Shown one piece after another: positions 1 through 7,857 of a stretch of DNA of 64,000 nucleotides; position 1 is the stretch's first letter, and every line of letters begins with the position of its first letter. A model generated the notes under the pieces. That model made no database searches and was not told where the DNA came from. It saw only the letters and a list, made by a program, of their open reading frames with translations. Made by a program: the position numbers and the translations under genes. The stretch comes from an uncultured Subdoligranulum sp. (GTDB lineage: Bacteria; Bacillota; Clostridia; Oscillospirales; Ruminococcaceae): positions 2,472,481 through 2,536,480 of the forward strand of contig NZ_OZ007030.1 of NCBI RefSeq assembly GCF_963931595.1, written 5' to 3'.

Positions 1-44
1 CCCACGCCGACGAGATGAAGGAGATCCTGGCCAAGTACCTGTAA
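1..44 (+). CDS. C-terminal tail of an unidentified protein (partial)
   Basis: The window opens inside a reading frame that ends HADEMKEILAKYL followed by TAA at 42-44. Only 13 residues are visible, so no family can be named. The helical, charged ending is ordinary for a soluble protein. A rho-independent terminator follows 14 nt after the stop, which supports a real gene end here rather than a chance frame. Confidence 0.55.
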   Translation, partial: HADEMKEILAKYL

Positions 45-57
45 CTTAGTAAACGGC

Positions 58-105
58 AAGCCCCGCGGTGTAAAAGGCAAGCGCCTTTTGCCCTGCGGGG
101 CTTTT
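58..105 (+). terminator. Intrinsic terminator after the partial first gene
   Basis: The arms AGCCCCGC and GCGGGGCT enclose a second small hairpin (AAAAGGC/GCCTTTT) and are followed by a TTTT run. It closes the transcription unit that enters from the left edge. Confidence 0.75.
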
Positions 106-112
106 GGTTGAC

Positions 113-141
113 TTGACACCGCCCACCGGGCAGGATATACT
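113..141 (+). promoter_or_regulatory. Promoter of the binding-protein gene
   Basis: A consensus TTGACA at 113-118 and TATACT at 136-141 are separated by exactly 17 nt. This places the start of transcription near 148, about 27 nt before the ATG at 175. The ribosome binding site AAAGGAAA lies between them. Confidence 0.85.
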
Positions 142-174
142 GGGCAGACAAACCAACTGAAAGGAAACAAAACC

Positions 175-1167
175 ATGATGAATCGTATTTTTCCTGTCCT
201 GTGCACGGCGCTGCTGCTGACGGGCTGCGGAGCCTCCACGGTGGCGGAGAGTTCCGCCCCGGCCCCCGGTAGCGAAACGGCGGAATCCGCCCCGGCCAGC
301 CCCGAGACGGCGGTCACTACCCTGACCTTCACCGACGATCTGGACCGGGAGGTCACGGTGCCGGCAAACCCTGAGCGGGTGGCCGTGCTGCTGGGCAGCT
401 ACGCCGACGTGTGGTGCCTGGCGGGCGGCCAGGATTCCCTGGTGGCCGCCGCCTCGGACGCCTGGACGGATTTTGACCTGAACCTGGGCGACGATGTGGC
501 CAACCTGGGCAGCCTGATGGAACCCAACCTGGAGGAGCTCATCGCATCGGCCCCCGACCTGGTCATCGCCAGCAGCAACACCACCTCCAACGTGGAGCTG
601 CTGCCCAGTCTGGAACAGCTGGGGGTGCCGGTGGCCTACTTCGGGGTGAACAGCTTCAATGATTATCTCGAGATGCTGGATGTCTGCACCCGGATCACCG
701 GCCATCCCGAGAACTACCAGACCTACGGCCTGGACGTGCAGGCCCAGGTGGACAAGGCCAAGGAGCAGAACGACGGCAGCGCCCCCACGGTGCTGCTGCT
801 GCGGTCGGCCAGCACCAGCTGCAAGGTGAAGAACAGCAAGGGCACCGTGCTGGGCGAGATCCTGGCCGACCTGGGAGCGGTGAACATCGCCGACAGTGAC
901 ACCGGCCTGCTGGAGGATCTGAGCCTGGAGCGGATCATCGCCGATGACCCCGACTACATCTTCGTGGTGTTCCAGGGCAGCGACCAGGCCGCCGCCCAGA
1001 AGACGCTGGACGCGGCACTGACCTCCAACCCGGCGTGGGAGACCCTTTCCGCCGTGCAGAACGGCCGGTTCTACATCATGGAGAAGGAGCTCTACCACCT
1101 GAAGCCCAACGCCCGCTGGGGCGAAGCCTACCAGAAGGTGGCGGATATCCTCTATCCGGCGGGCTGA
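175..1167 (+). CDS. ABC transporter substrate-binding lipoprotein, BtuF/FhuD-like
   Basis: This is a 330-residue exported lipoprotein. The signal peptide ends in the lipobox LLTGC with Cys18 as the predicted lipidated residue, and a Ser/Ala/Pro-rich linker follows. The body starts LTFTDDLDREVTVPANPERV, the usual opening of the helical-backbone binding proteins (Pfam Peripla_BP_2) that capture ferric siderophores, haem or cobalamin. The stretch PDLVIASS also fits. Length matches the family. It has its own promoter and is followed by a terminator. No permease or ATPase lies beside it, so it is either an orphan receptor or pairs with a transporter elsewhere. The ligand cannot be told from sequence. 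Confidence 0.85.
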   Translation: MMNRIFPVLCTALLLTGCGASTVAESSAPAPGSETAESAPASPETAVTTLTFTDDLDREVTVPANPERVAVLLGSYADVWCLAGGQDSLVAAASDAWTDFDLNLGDDVANLGSLMEPNLEELIASAPDLVIASSNTTSNVELLPSLEQLGVPVAYFGVNSFNDYLEMLDVCTRITGHPENYQTYGLDVQAQVDKAKEQNDGSAPTVLLLRSASTSCKVKNSKGTVLGEILADLGAVNIADSDTGLLEDLSLERIIADDPDYIFVVFQGSDQAAAQKTLDAALTSNPAWETLSAVQNGRFYIMEKELYHLKPNARWGEAYQKVADILYPAG

Positions 1168-1185
1168 CCTTTCTCTGATACAGCA

Positions 1186-1219
1186 AAACCCCGGCGCCCT
1201 GGCAGGCGTCGGGATTTCT
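1186..1219 (+). terminator. Terminator after the binding-protein gene
   Basis: The sequence CCCCGGCGCC...GGCGTCGGG followed by ATTTCTT forms an imperfect GC-rich hairpin with a short T-rich tail, 18 nt beyond the stop codon. Confidence 0.55.
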
Positions 1220-1231
1220 TGTTGGGCAAAC

Positions 1232-1300
1232 GGCGGGGTCAAGACCCCGCCCTACGGGCTCCACGTCCCATTGGCTGTAGGGCGGGGATTCATCCCCGCC
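1232..1300. repeat. Pair of near-identical perfect hairpins in the intergenic space
   Basis: Two 20-nt perfect palindromes lie 29 nt apart. At 1232-1251 the arms GGCGGGGTC/GACCCCGCC enclose the 2-nt loop AA. At 1281-1300 the arms GGCGGGGAT/ATCCCCGCC enclose TC. They share the GGCGGGG core, and CCTACGG and CTGTAGG abut them as an outer inverted pair. Neither has a T-run, so they are not simple terminators. They look like members of a dispersed intergenic repeat family. No other copy is visible in this window. Confidence 0.6.
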
Positions 1301-1353
1301 GCGGACACCGGTCGGCGCATGTCCGCTGGTGCAGACCATTTTGAACCATGCGC

Positions 1354-1392
1354 AAAAAACCGCCCGTCCGGGAAGTCCCGGGCGGGCGGTTT
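1354..1392 (-). terminator. Terminator of the polyamine operon
   Basis: The arms CCGCCCG...CGGGCGG, with a further TCCGGG/CCCGGG core, form a long stem. On the minus strand it is followed by a TTTTTT run. It sits 5 nt beyond the stop of the last minus-strand gene of the operon. Confidence 0.85.
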
Positions 1393-1397
1393 GCGTT

Positions 1398-1832
1398 TTA
1401 CAGGAACCGGCGGATATCCTCGGCCAGTTTTTCCTCCAGGGCGATGAGCCGCTTGGTAATGTCCTTGGCGTCCTCGCTGGCGGCCTCGTACTGGTTGAGG
1501 TAGCGGTTCAGCGACTTGACCCCCATGTTGCAGCCGTCGGTGATGAGGTCGGCGATGGTGGCGTCGCTCTCGTTCATCGTCAGCATGGCCCCCGTCTTCA
1601 TCCAGGACATGCCCTGGGCGATGGGGTTGGGCTCCTTGCCCTCGTCGTGGAAGCGGTGGAGCGCCTCCACGACCTCGCTTTGCAGCTGCTCATGTTCGGT
1701 GCGGCAGCGGGCCAGCGCATCCCGCAGGGACTGACTTTTGGCCGCGTCCATCACCTGGTCGATGGCCGAAATGCCCATGGCCACCCCGGCGTCACACTCC
1801 CGCAGCAGCCGGATGGTATCCTCCTGAATCAT
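1398..1832 (-). CDS. Small all-helical protein, probable four-helix bundle, function unknown
   Basis: This 144-residue protein has no signal peptide or membrane segment and is predicted to be almost wholly helical. It is rich in Glu, Asp, Ala and Leu, with a few His (near SEVVEALHRFHDEG) and Met residues. The layout resembles the ferritin-like or DUF2383-like four-helix bundles common in Clostridia, but no diiron motif is clear, so I do not assign iron binding. AAGGGGAG precedes the ATG. It lies 54 nt downstream of the carboxyspermidine decarboxylase on the same strand and ends just before a strong terminator. It is therefore probably the last gene of the polyamine operon. Confidence 0.75.
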   Translation of the reverse strand: MIQEDTIRLLRECDAGVAMGISAIDQVMDAAKSQSLRDALARCRTEHEQLQSEVVEALHRFHDEGKEPNPIAQGMSWMKTGAMLTMNESDATIADLITDGCNMGVKSLNRYLNQYEAASEDAKDITKRLIALEEKLAEDIRRFL

Positions 1833-1886
1833 CGGTATCTCTCCCCTTCCGTTTTGGCTAGGATGCCCCGGAAGAGGCGGCGTTAT

Positions 1887-3095
1887 TCACCGGCCCAGGC
1901 GGACTTTGAAGTCCCGGTAGCCGAACTGCACCAGCGCCCGGCAGGCGCCGTCGGCGCCGCGCACCCATATGGCGGGCAGCGGCATGCCGTTGAAGGTGTT
2001 GTTCTTGCAGGTGGTGTAGATGGCCATATCCCCGAAGACCAGCAGGTCGCCGGGCCGGGGCACCGCGTCGAAGCTGTAGTCCCCGAAGACATCCCCCGCC
2101 AGGCAGGTGGGACCGGCCAGCCGCACGGTGCAGGGCTTTTCCCCGGGGTCGGCGGCAAAGAGCAGCGGCGGGCGGTAGGGCATCTCGATGACATCCGGCG
2201 TATGGCAGGCGGCGCTGGCGTCGAGAATCGCCACCGTGGTATCGCCGTTCTGCACCACGTCCAGCACCCGGGTGAGGAAATACCCGGCGTTGAGGGCGCA
2301 GGCCTCCCCCGGTTCCAGATACACCGTCACGCCCCAGTCGGCCTGGGCCCGGGCGATGCACCGTTCCAGCGTGGCCAGGTCATACCCCGGCCGGGTGATG
2401 TGGTGCCCGCCGCCCATGTTGAGCCATTTCATGCGGGGCAGCAAATCGCCGAATTTTTCCGCCACCGCGTCCAGCGTCACCGCCAGGGCGTCGGAATCCT
2501 GCTCGCAGAGGGTATGGAAGTGAAGCCCGTCCAGCAGATCCGGCAGGGCGGGATTTTGGGCCACCGCGGCGTCCCACTGGGCCCGGGTGGTGCCCAGACG
2601 GCTGCCGGGGGCGCAGGGGTCATAGATGGCGTGGCCCTCCTGGGTGGAGCATTCCGGGTTCACCCGCAGCCCCACGCTTTTGCCCGCGGCTTTTGCCATG
2701 GGACCGAATTTTGCCAGCTGGGCCGGGGAGTTGAAGACGATATGGTCGGCCCACCGCAGCAGTTCCGCCATCTCGTCCTCCCGGTAGGCCGCGCAGAAGA
2801 CGTGGACCTCCTTCCCGGGCATCTCCTCGGCGCCGAGACGCGCTTCAAACAGGCCGCTGGCCTCGGTGCCCGCGAGACAGGGCGCCAGCACCGGGTAGAG
2901 GTCGTAGTTGCTGAAGGCCTTTTGGGCCAGCAGCACCTTGCAGCCGGTGCGGGCGGCCAGCTCGCCCAGCATCTTGCCGTTGCGGGCCAGTGCCCCCTCG
3001 TCCAGCAGGTAGCAGGGGGTGGGCAGCGCGGCGAATTCCGCGGGCACCACCCCGCCCAGGGCTGTAAAAGGGGCGCGGGTATCGGGGCCTGGCAT
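1887..3095 (-). CDS. nspC: Carboxynorspermidine/carboxyspermidine decarboxylase
   Basis: This 402-residue PLP enzyme of the alanine-racemase-fold decarboxylases removes CO2 from carboxyspermidine or carboxynorspermidine to give the triamine. N-terminal LPTPCYLLDEGAL and KVLLAQKAFSNYD carry the Schiff-base lysine. PGEACALNAGYF, LDASAACHTPDVIEMPYRP and the C-terminal GDMAIYTTCKNNTFNG are typical of NspC. The length is usual. Its ATG overlaps the stop of the upstream dehydrogenase (TGATG), so the two consecutive enzymes of the pathway are translationally coupled. Whether the product is spermidine or norspermidine depends on the diamine available. The agmatinase in the same operon supplies putrescine, which favours spermidine. 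Confidence 0.92.
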   Translation of the reverse strand: MPGPDTRAPFTALGGVVPAEFAALPTPCYLLDEGALARNGKMLGELAARTGCKVLLAQKAFSNYDLYPVLAPCLAGTEASGLFEARLGAEEMPGKEVHVFCAAYREDEMAELLRWADHIVFNSPAQLAKFGPMAKAAGKSVGLRVNPECSTQEGHAIYDPCAPGSRLGTTRAQWDAAVAQNPALPDLLDGLHFHTLCEQDSDALAVTLDAVAEKFGDLLPRMKWLNMGGGHHITRPGYDLATLERCIARAQADWGVTVYLEPGEACALNAGYFLTRVLDVVQNGDTTVAILDASAACHTPDVIEMPYRPPLLFAADPGEKPCTVRLAGPTCLAGDVFGDYSFDAVPRPGDLLVFGDMAIYTTCKNNTFNGMPLPAIWVRGADGACRALVQFGYRDFKVRLGR

Positions 3096-4354
3096 CAGTC
3101 CACCAGCGCCGGGGCGCGGTTTTCGCTGCGGGGCAGGCCGTATTTATCCAGGGCGTCCAGGAACGGGTCGGGGTTGAACTCCTCCACGGTGTAGACGCCG
3201 GGCTTGGTCCACTGGCCGGTGAGCACCATCAGGGCGCCGCACATGGCCGGTACACCGGTGGTGTAGCTGATGGCCTGGCTGCCCACTTCCTTGTAGCATT
3301 CCTGGTGGTCGCAGACGTTATAGATGTAGTAGGTCTTGGGTTTGCCGTCCTTGGTGCCGGTGAAGATGCAGCCGATGTTGGTCTTGCCCTTGGTGCGGGG
3401 GCCCAGGCTGGCCGGGTCGGGCAGCAGGGCTTTCAGGAACTGGATGGGGACGATCTCCTGGCCGTTGTAGTTGATCGGCGTGGTGGAGAGCATGCCCACG
3501 TCCTCCAGGCAGCGCATGTGGTCCAGGTAGCTCTGGCCGAAGGTCATGAAGAACCGGATGCGCTTGACGCCGGGGAAGTTCTTGCCCAGGGATTCGATCT
3601 CCTCGTGGTGGAGCAGGTACATGTCCTTATCGCCCACCTGGTCGAAGTTGTATTCCCGCTTGATGCTCATGGCGGGCACTTCCACCCAGTGGCCGTTCTC
3701 CCAGTAGCTGCCGGGGGCACTGACCTCCCGCAGGTTGATCTCGGGGTTGAAGTTGGTGGCGAAGGCATAGCCGTGGTCGCCGCCGTTGCAGTCCAGAATG
3801 TCGATGGTGTCGATGGTGTCGAACTCGTGCTTGGCCGCGTAGGCGCAGTAGGCCTGGGTCACGCCCGGGTCAAAGCCGCAGCCCAGCAGGGCGGTGAGGC
3901 CGGCGTCCTCGAACTTTTTCTTGTAGGCCCACTGCCAGGAGTAGTCGAAGTAGGCCGAGAAGCCCGCTTCCTTGCAGCGCTTCTCGTAGATGGCGCGCCA
4001 TGCGGGGTCGTCGGTGTTTTCCGGCTCATAGTTGGCGGTGTCCATATAGTTGACGCCGCAGGCAAGGCAGGCGTCCATGATGGTAAGGTCCTGGTAGGGC
4101 AGGGCGATGTTCATGACGAGGTCCGGGCCATAGCTCTTGATGAGGGCGATCAGCTCGTCCACCTTGTCGGCGTCCACCTGGGCGGTGGTGATCTTGGTTT
4201 TGGTGATGGGGGCCAGTTTTTCGGCCAGGGCGTCGCACTTGGACTTGGTGCGGCTGGCGATGCACAGCTCGGTGAAAACGTCGCTGACCTGGCAGCATTT
4301 CTGGATGGCAACGCTGGCAACGCCGCCGCAGCCGATGACAAGAACTTTGCTCAT
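3095..4354 (-). CDS. Carboxyspermidine dehydrogenase (saccharopine dehydrogenase family)
   Basis: This 419-residue NAD(P)H enzyme reductively condenses aspartate semialdehyde with putrescine (or diaminopropane) to give carboxy(nor)spermidine, the substrate of the next gene. The N-terminal Rossmann motif is VLVIGCGGVASVAI, and LGCGFDPGVTQAYCAYA is characteristic of the LYS9/saccharopine-dehydrogenase-like family. I chose the ATG at 4354 because AAAGGAG lies 8 nt upstream and the Rossmann strand begins at once. The longer in-frame ATG at 4465 would add 37 unlike residues that run through a palindrome. It shares one base with nspC. Identification rests on family resemblance plus the nspC neighbour. 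Confidence 0.9.
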   Translation of the reverse strand: MSKVLVIGCGGVASVAIQKCCQVSDVFTELCIASRTKSKCDALAEKLAPITKTKITTAQVDADKVDELIALIKSYGPDLVMNIALPYQDLTIMDACLACGVNYMDTANYEPENTDDPAWRAIYEKRCKEAGFSAYFDYSWQWAYKKKFEDAGLTALLGCGFDPGVTQAYCAYAAKHEFDTIDTIDILDCNGGDHGYAFATNFNPEINLREVSAPGSYWENGHWVEVPAMSIKREYNFDQVGDKDMYLLHHEEIESLGKNFPGVKRIRFFMTFGQSYLDHMRCLEDVGMLSTTPINYNGQEIVPIQFLKALLPDPASLGPRTKGKTNIGCIFTGTKDGKPKTYYIYNVCDHQECYKEVGSQAISYTTGVPAMCGALMVLTGQWTKPGVYTVEEFNPDPFLDALDKYGLPRSENRAPALVD

Positions 4355-4382
4355 GGTGATGACTCCTTTGTGTACGTTTTTT

Positions 4383-4406
4383 GTTCCTTCTTTACAAAGA
4401 AGGAAC
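4383..4406. repeat. Perfect inverted repeat between agmatinase and dehydrogenase genes
   Basis: The 10-nt arms GTTCCTTCTT and AAGAAGGAAC enclose TACA. It is conspicuously AT-rich for this genome and lies within the 138-nt gap inside the operon, 29 nt before the dehydrogenase ATG. On the coding strand it is followed by A residues rather than T, so it is not a terminator. It could be an RNA processing or stability element or an operator. Confidence 0.55.
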
Positions 4407-4492
4407 CGAAGAAATTCCAAACAAATATTCCGGGGCAGGGTAGTTGCGGGAAAACAGCGGGGCACCCCGGCAGAGGACCCCTCTGCTGATCT

Positions 4493-5365
4493 TTAAACCT
4501 TAGCCCGGTTATGCACCAGCGCCAGCAGCAGCTCCCGCAATGTCTTGCAGGCGGTGGCGGTGGAAATACCGCTGGTATCCAGCGTGGGGGCCAGCTCGTT
4601 GAGGTCCGCCCCCACGATGTTGGCCCGGGTCACGGTGCGGATGGCGTCCAGCAGCTGCAAAAAGCTGACGCCCCCCGCCTCCGGCGTGCCGGTGCCGGGG
4701 AAGGCCGACGGGTCCAGGCAGTCCAGATCAATGGTCAGGTAGACCGGCACTTTGGTATCGCAGAGCCACTGGGTCAGTTCCCCCAGCCCGGTGAAATCGA
4801 ACCGGCGCAGATCGGTGTGGCGGGCGGCAAACTCGAACTCCTCCCGGTCGCCGCTGCGGATGCAGAACTGGTGGATGCGGCCATCTCCCAGCAGGTCGTG
4901 GCAGCGGCGCAGCACGCAGGCGTGGCTGAGCTTGGCTCCGAGATAATCGTCCCGCAAATCGGCGTGGGCGTCAAAGTGGACGATGTGCAGCTCGGGATAC
5001 CGCGCCGCCACCGCCCGCACCGCCCCCAGCGTGACCAGGTGCTCGCCGCCCAGCAGCAGCGGCAGCTTGCCGTCCCGCAGGATCTCCGCCGCCCGGGATT
5101 CAATGTCGATGAGGGCGCTCTCGCTGCTGCCGAAGCAGAGTTCCAGGTCGCCGCTGTCAAAGATCTCGCAGTCGGTCAGGTCGGTGTTCTGGTAGGGGCT
5201 GTAGGTCTCGATGCCGTAGCTCTCATGGCGGATGGCCGCCGGGCCGAACCGGGCTCCCGGCCGGTAGCTGGTGGTGGAATCGTAGGGGGCGCCGTACAGC
5301 ACGATCTCGGCGCTGCGGTAGGCGCTGTCGCACCCGATAAAGGTTTCAACATTGCGTGGCAGCAT
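4493..5365 (-). CDS. speB: Agmatinase (ureohydrolase)
   Basis: This 290-residue manganese ureohydrolase is predicted to hydrolyse agmatine to putrescine and urea. All metal-ligand motifs of the arginase/agmatinase family are visible: GGEH, FDAHADLRD, SHACVLRR in place of the usual SHG region, and TIDLDCLDPS. GAPYDSTTSYRPGARFGPAAIR is the usual N-terminal signature. Length is normal. Its start codon overlaps the stop of the preceding aminopropyltransferase by one base, so the two are coupled. In context it converts the agmatine made by the first gene of the operon into putrescine for the carboxyspermidine route. Confidence 0.93.
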   Translation of the reverse strand: MLPRNVETFIGCDSAYRSAEIVLYGAPYDSTTSYRPGARFGPAAIRHESYGIETYSPYQNTDLTDCEIFDSGDLELCFGSSESALIDIESRAAEILRDGKLPLLLGGEHLVTLGAVRAVAARYPELHIVHFDAHADLRDDYLGAKLSHACVLRRCHDLLGDGRIHQFCIRSGDREEFEFAARHTDLRRFDFTGLGELTQWLCDTKVPVYLTIDLDCLDPSAFPGTGTPEAGGVSFLQLLDAIRTVTRANIVGADLNELAPTLDTSGISTATACKTLRELLLALVHNRAKV

Positions 5366-6222
5366 CAGCGGTCCTCCACTTCCAGCAGCATCTCTTCGAG
5401 AAATGCCGGCAGATAGAATGCCCCGACATGCAGCCGGGTGGTGTAATAGCGGGTGCGCATGTTCAGCGCGTTCCAGGCGGCGGCGTCCAGGTCATCGATG
5501 GGATGATACTTTTTGCTGGCAAAGCCGAACAGCCAGTACCCCGCCGCAAAGGTGGGGATGTGGGCCTGGTACACCTTGCTGATGGGGAAGGTGCTGGCGA
5601 TCCGCTTGTGGCTGCGCTGCATGGCGCTGGCGTCCTCGGCGTAGAAGGGACTGCCCTGCTGGTTCACCATGATGCCGTCGGATTTCAGGGCGTTGAAGCA
5701 GTTGCCGTAGAATTCCCGGGTGAACAGTCCCTCCGACGGGCCGAAGGGATCGGAGGAATCCACGATGATGAGGTCGTACTCCTCCTCGCAGCGGCGGATG
5801 AACTTGAGGGCGTTCTCAAAGTAGATGTGCACCCGGCGGTCATCCATCCGGCAGGCGTTGCCCGGCAGGTACGCCCGGCAGGCCTCCACCACCATGGGGT
5901 CCATCTCTACGAGGTCGATGCGCTCCACCCGGTCGTACCGGGTCAGCTCCCGCACCACGCCGCCGTCCCCGGCGCCGATGACCAGAATGTCCTTGGCCTG
6001 CCGGTGCACCGACATGGGCACATGGGTGATCATCTCGTCGTAGATGAACTCGTCCCGCTCGGTGAGCATGACATTGCCGTCCAGCGTCAGCACCCGGCCG
6101 AACTCCGGCGTCTCGAAAATGTCGATGCGCTGGTAGTCGCTCTGCTTGGAGTAGAGCTGCCGGTTCACCCGGATGCTGTGCTTCACATCGGGGGTGTGAA
6201 ATTCCGAAAACCACATTTCCAT
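5365..6222 (-). CDS. speE: Spermidine synthase-like aminopropyltransferase
   Basis: This 285-residue cytosolic aminopropyltransferase normally transfers aminopropyl from decarboxylated S-adenosylmethionine to putrescine. It has the SpeE N-terminal beta domain (MWFSEFHTPDVKHSIRV), the nucleotide-binding VIGAGDGGVVREL, the catalytic Asp in VDSSDPFGPSEGLF, and PTFAAGYWLFGFASK at the diamine pocket. It lies 16 nt after the decarboxylase and overlaps speB. No S-adenosylmethionine decarboxylase (speD) is in the window, and the operon already encodes the carboxyspermidine route. Its real substrate in this organism is therefore open. Confidence 0.9.
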   Translation of the reverse strand: MEMWFSEFHTPDVKHSIRVNRQLYSKQSDYQRIDIFETPEFGRVLTLDGNVMLTERDEFIYDEMITHVPMSVHRQAKDILVIGAGDGGVVRELTRYDRVERIDLVEMDPMVVEACRAYLPGNACRMDDRRVHIYFENALKFIRRCEEEYDLIIVDSSDPFGPSEGLFTREFYGNCFNALKSDGIMVNQQGSPFYAEDASAMQRSHKRIASTFPISKVYQAHIPTFAAGYWLFGFASKKYHPIDDLDAAAWNALNMRTRYYTTRLHVGAFYLPAFLEEMLLEVEDR

Positions 6223-6238
6223 ACAAAGGTCCCTCCCT

Positions 6239-7705
6239 TTACGCCAGCACGTTGAGGCGCAGGATATCGGGGTCTTCCGGTCCCGTCATGCTGCAGCCCT
6301 TGGCCTTGGCGTATTCGATATAGTCGAGGATCTCCCCGGTGATGCGCTCCCCCGGCGCCAGAATGGGAATGCCCGGGGGATAACACATGACAAACTCGCT
6401 GCACACCCTGCCCTCGGTCTCCCGCAAAGGCAGGCTGATCTTGTCGGCGTAGAAGGCCTGCTGGGGGCTGGCCACCACCTCGGGGTCGATGTATTCCTGG
6501 TTGAGCAGCCCCGTGCCGTCGGTGTGGTAGCGGCGGCGTATCTCCGCCAGGGCGCTCACCAGCCGCTCCAGCTCCTGGGGCCGGTCGCCCATGGAGAGAT
6601 ACGCCAGAATGTTGCCGATATCGCCGAACTCGATCTGGATATCGTACTCGTCCCGCAGGATGTCGTACACCTCGATGCCCGCCAGACCGATGTCCCGGGT
6701 GTGGATGCTGAGCTTGGTGGTGTCGAAGTCAAAGACCGAATCCCCGTTGCACAGCTCCTTGCCGAAGGCGTAGTACCCGCCGATGGCGTTGATCTCCTCC
6801 CGGGCGTACTCCGCCATGTCCGCCACCTGGTGGAAGACCTGCCGCCCCCGCAGGGCCAGGTTTCTCCGGGAAATATCCAGGCTGGACATGAGCAGGTAGC
6901 TGCCCGAGGTGGTCTGGGTCAGGTTGATGATCTGCCGCACATAGCCCGCGTGGACCTTGGGGCCACAGAGCAGCAGGCTGGACTGGGTCAGGCTGCCGCC
7001 GCTCTTGTGCATCGACACGGCGGCCATATCGGCCCCGGCGGCCATGGCGGAGACCGGCAGTCCGCCGCCGAAATAGAAGTGGGTGCCGTGGGCTTCGTCG
7101 GCAAGGCAGAGCATGCCGGCGTCGTGGGCCATCCGCACGATGGCCCGCAGATCGCTGCAGATGCCGTAGTAGGTGGGGTTATTCACCAGCACCGCCACGG
7201 CGTTGGGATGCTCGGCGATGGCCTTGGCCACCTGTTCCCGGCGCATGCCTAAGGAAATGCCCAGACGCTGGTCCACCTCGGGGTTCACATAGACCGGCAC
7301 GGCGCCGCAGAGCACCAGGGCGTTGAGCACACTGCGGTGGACGTTGCGGGGCAGGATGATCTCGTCCCCCCGCTTGCAGGCGGTGAGCACCATGCTCTGC
7401 ACCGAACTGGTGGTGCCCCCCACCATCAGGAAGGCGTGGGCGGCGCCGAAGGCATCGGCGGCCAGTTCCTCGGCCTCCCGGATCACCGACACCGGATGGC
7501 AGAGGTTGTCCAGCGGTTTCATGCTGTTCACGTCCACCCCCACGCACTGCTGGCCCAGAAAGGCCGTCAGTTCGGGGTTGCCCCGGCCGCGCTTGTGGCC
7601 CGGCACATCAAAGGGCACCACCCGCATACGGCGGAAATTTTCCAGCGCCTCGTGGATCGGCGCGCGGCGCTGGTCCAGACGGGTGCGGTTGGGATTCCCG
7701 TTCAT
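6239..7705 (-). CDS. speA: Orn/Lys/Arg decarboxylase, probable arginine decarboxylase
   Basis: This 488-residue fold-type I PLP decarboxylase has the short Bacillus SpeA/Cad form without the N-terminal wing domain of the E. coli enzymes. The opening DVPGHKRGRGNPEL is diagnostic. The PLP lysine is in SMHKSGGSLTQSS, the PLP-facing Asp in LADEAHGTH, and the C-terminal domain holds CYPPGIPILAPGE. The ATG at 7705 has GGAGG 7-8 nt upstream. The longer frame to 7915 would have to be translated through the terminator hairpin. As first gene of an operon with agmatinase, arginine is the likely substrate (arginine to agmatine), although lysine or ornithine cannot be excluded from sequence. Confidence 0.9.
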   Translation of the reverse strand: MNGNPNRTRLDQRRAPIHEALENFRRMRVVPFDVPGHKRGRGNPELTAFLGQQCVGVDVNSMKPLDNLCHPVSVIREAEELAADAFGAAHAFLMVGGTTSSVQSMVLTACKRGDEIILPRNVHRSVLNALVLCGAVPVYVNPEVDQRLGISLGMRREQVAKAIAEHPNAVAVLVNNPTYYGICSDLRAIVRMAHDAGMLCLADEAHGTHFYFGGGLPVSAMAAGADMAAVSMHKSGGSLTQSSLLLCGPKVHAGYVRQIINLTQTTSGSYLLMSSLDISRRNLALRGRQVFHQVADMAEYAREEINAIGGYYAFGKELCNGDSVFDFDTTKLSIHTRDIGLAGIEVYDILRDEYDIQIEFGDIGNILAYLSMGDRPQELERLVSALAEIRRRYHTDGTGLLNQEYIDPEVVASPQQAFYADKISLPLRETEGRVCSEFVMCYPPGIPILAPGERITGEILDYIEYAKAKGCSMTGPEDPDILRLNVLA

Positions 7706-7740
7706 AGTTTTCCTCCGTCCCGTGGCTCCCTTGACAAAAC

Positions 7741-7778
7741 AAAAAAACGCAAGACCGCACTTTCGTGCAGACTTGCGC
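7741..7778 (-). terminator. Leader terminator/attenuator upstream of speA
   Basis: Read on the minus strand, GCGCAAG...CTTGCG closes around a second stem GCAC(GAAA)GTGC and is followed by seven T and then GTTTTG. It lies 35 nt before the speA start and after the strong promoter, so it must be bypassed for the operon to be expressed. That is the position of a riboswitch or attenuator expression platform, or else the end of a separate small RNA. Confidence 0.8.
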
Positions 7779-7857
7779 TGTCTTCGACCGTTTTCGCCGC
7801 AAAGCGCCCCGTCCCCGGGCAGAGCGGGGGGCAAGGGCAGCGGCATGTTTCGGGCGT

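Noticed and set aside
4355..4465. N-terminal extension of the carboxyspermidine dehydrogenase
   Set aside because: It would read through the inverted repeat at 4383-4406 and bypass the AAAGGAG that serves the ATG at 4354.
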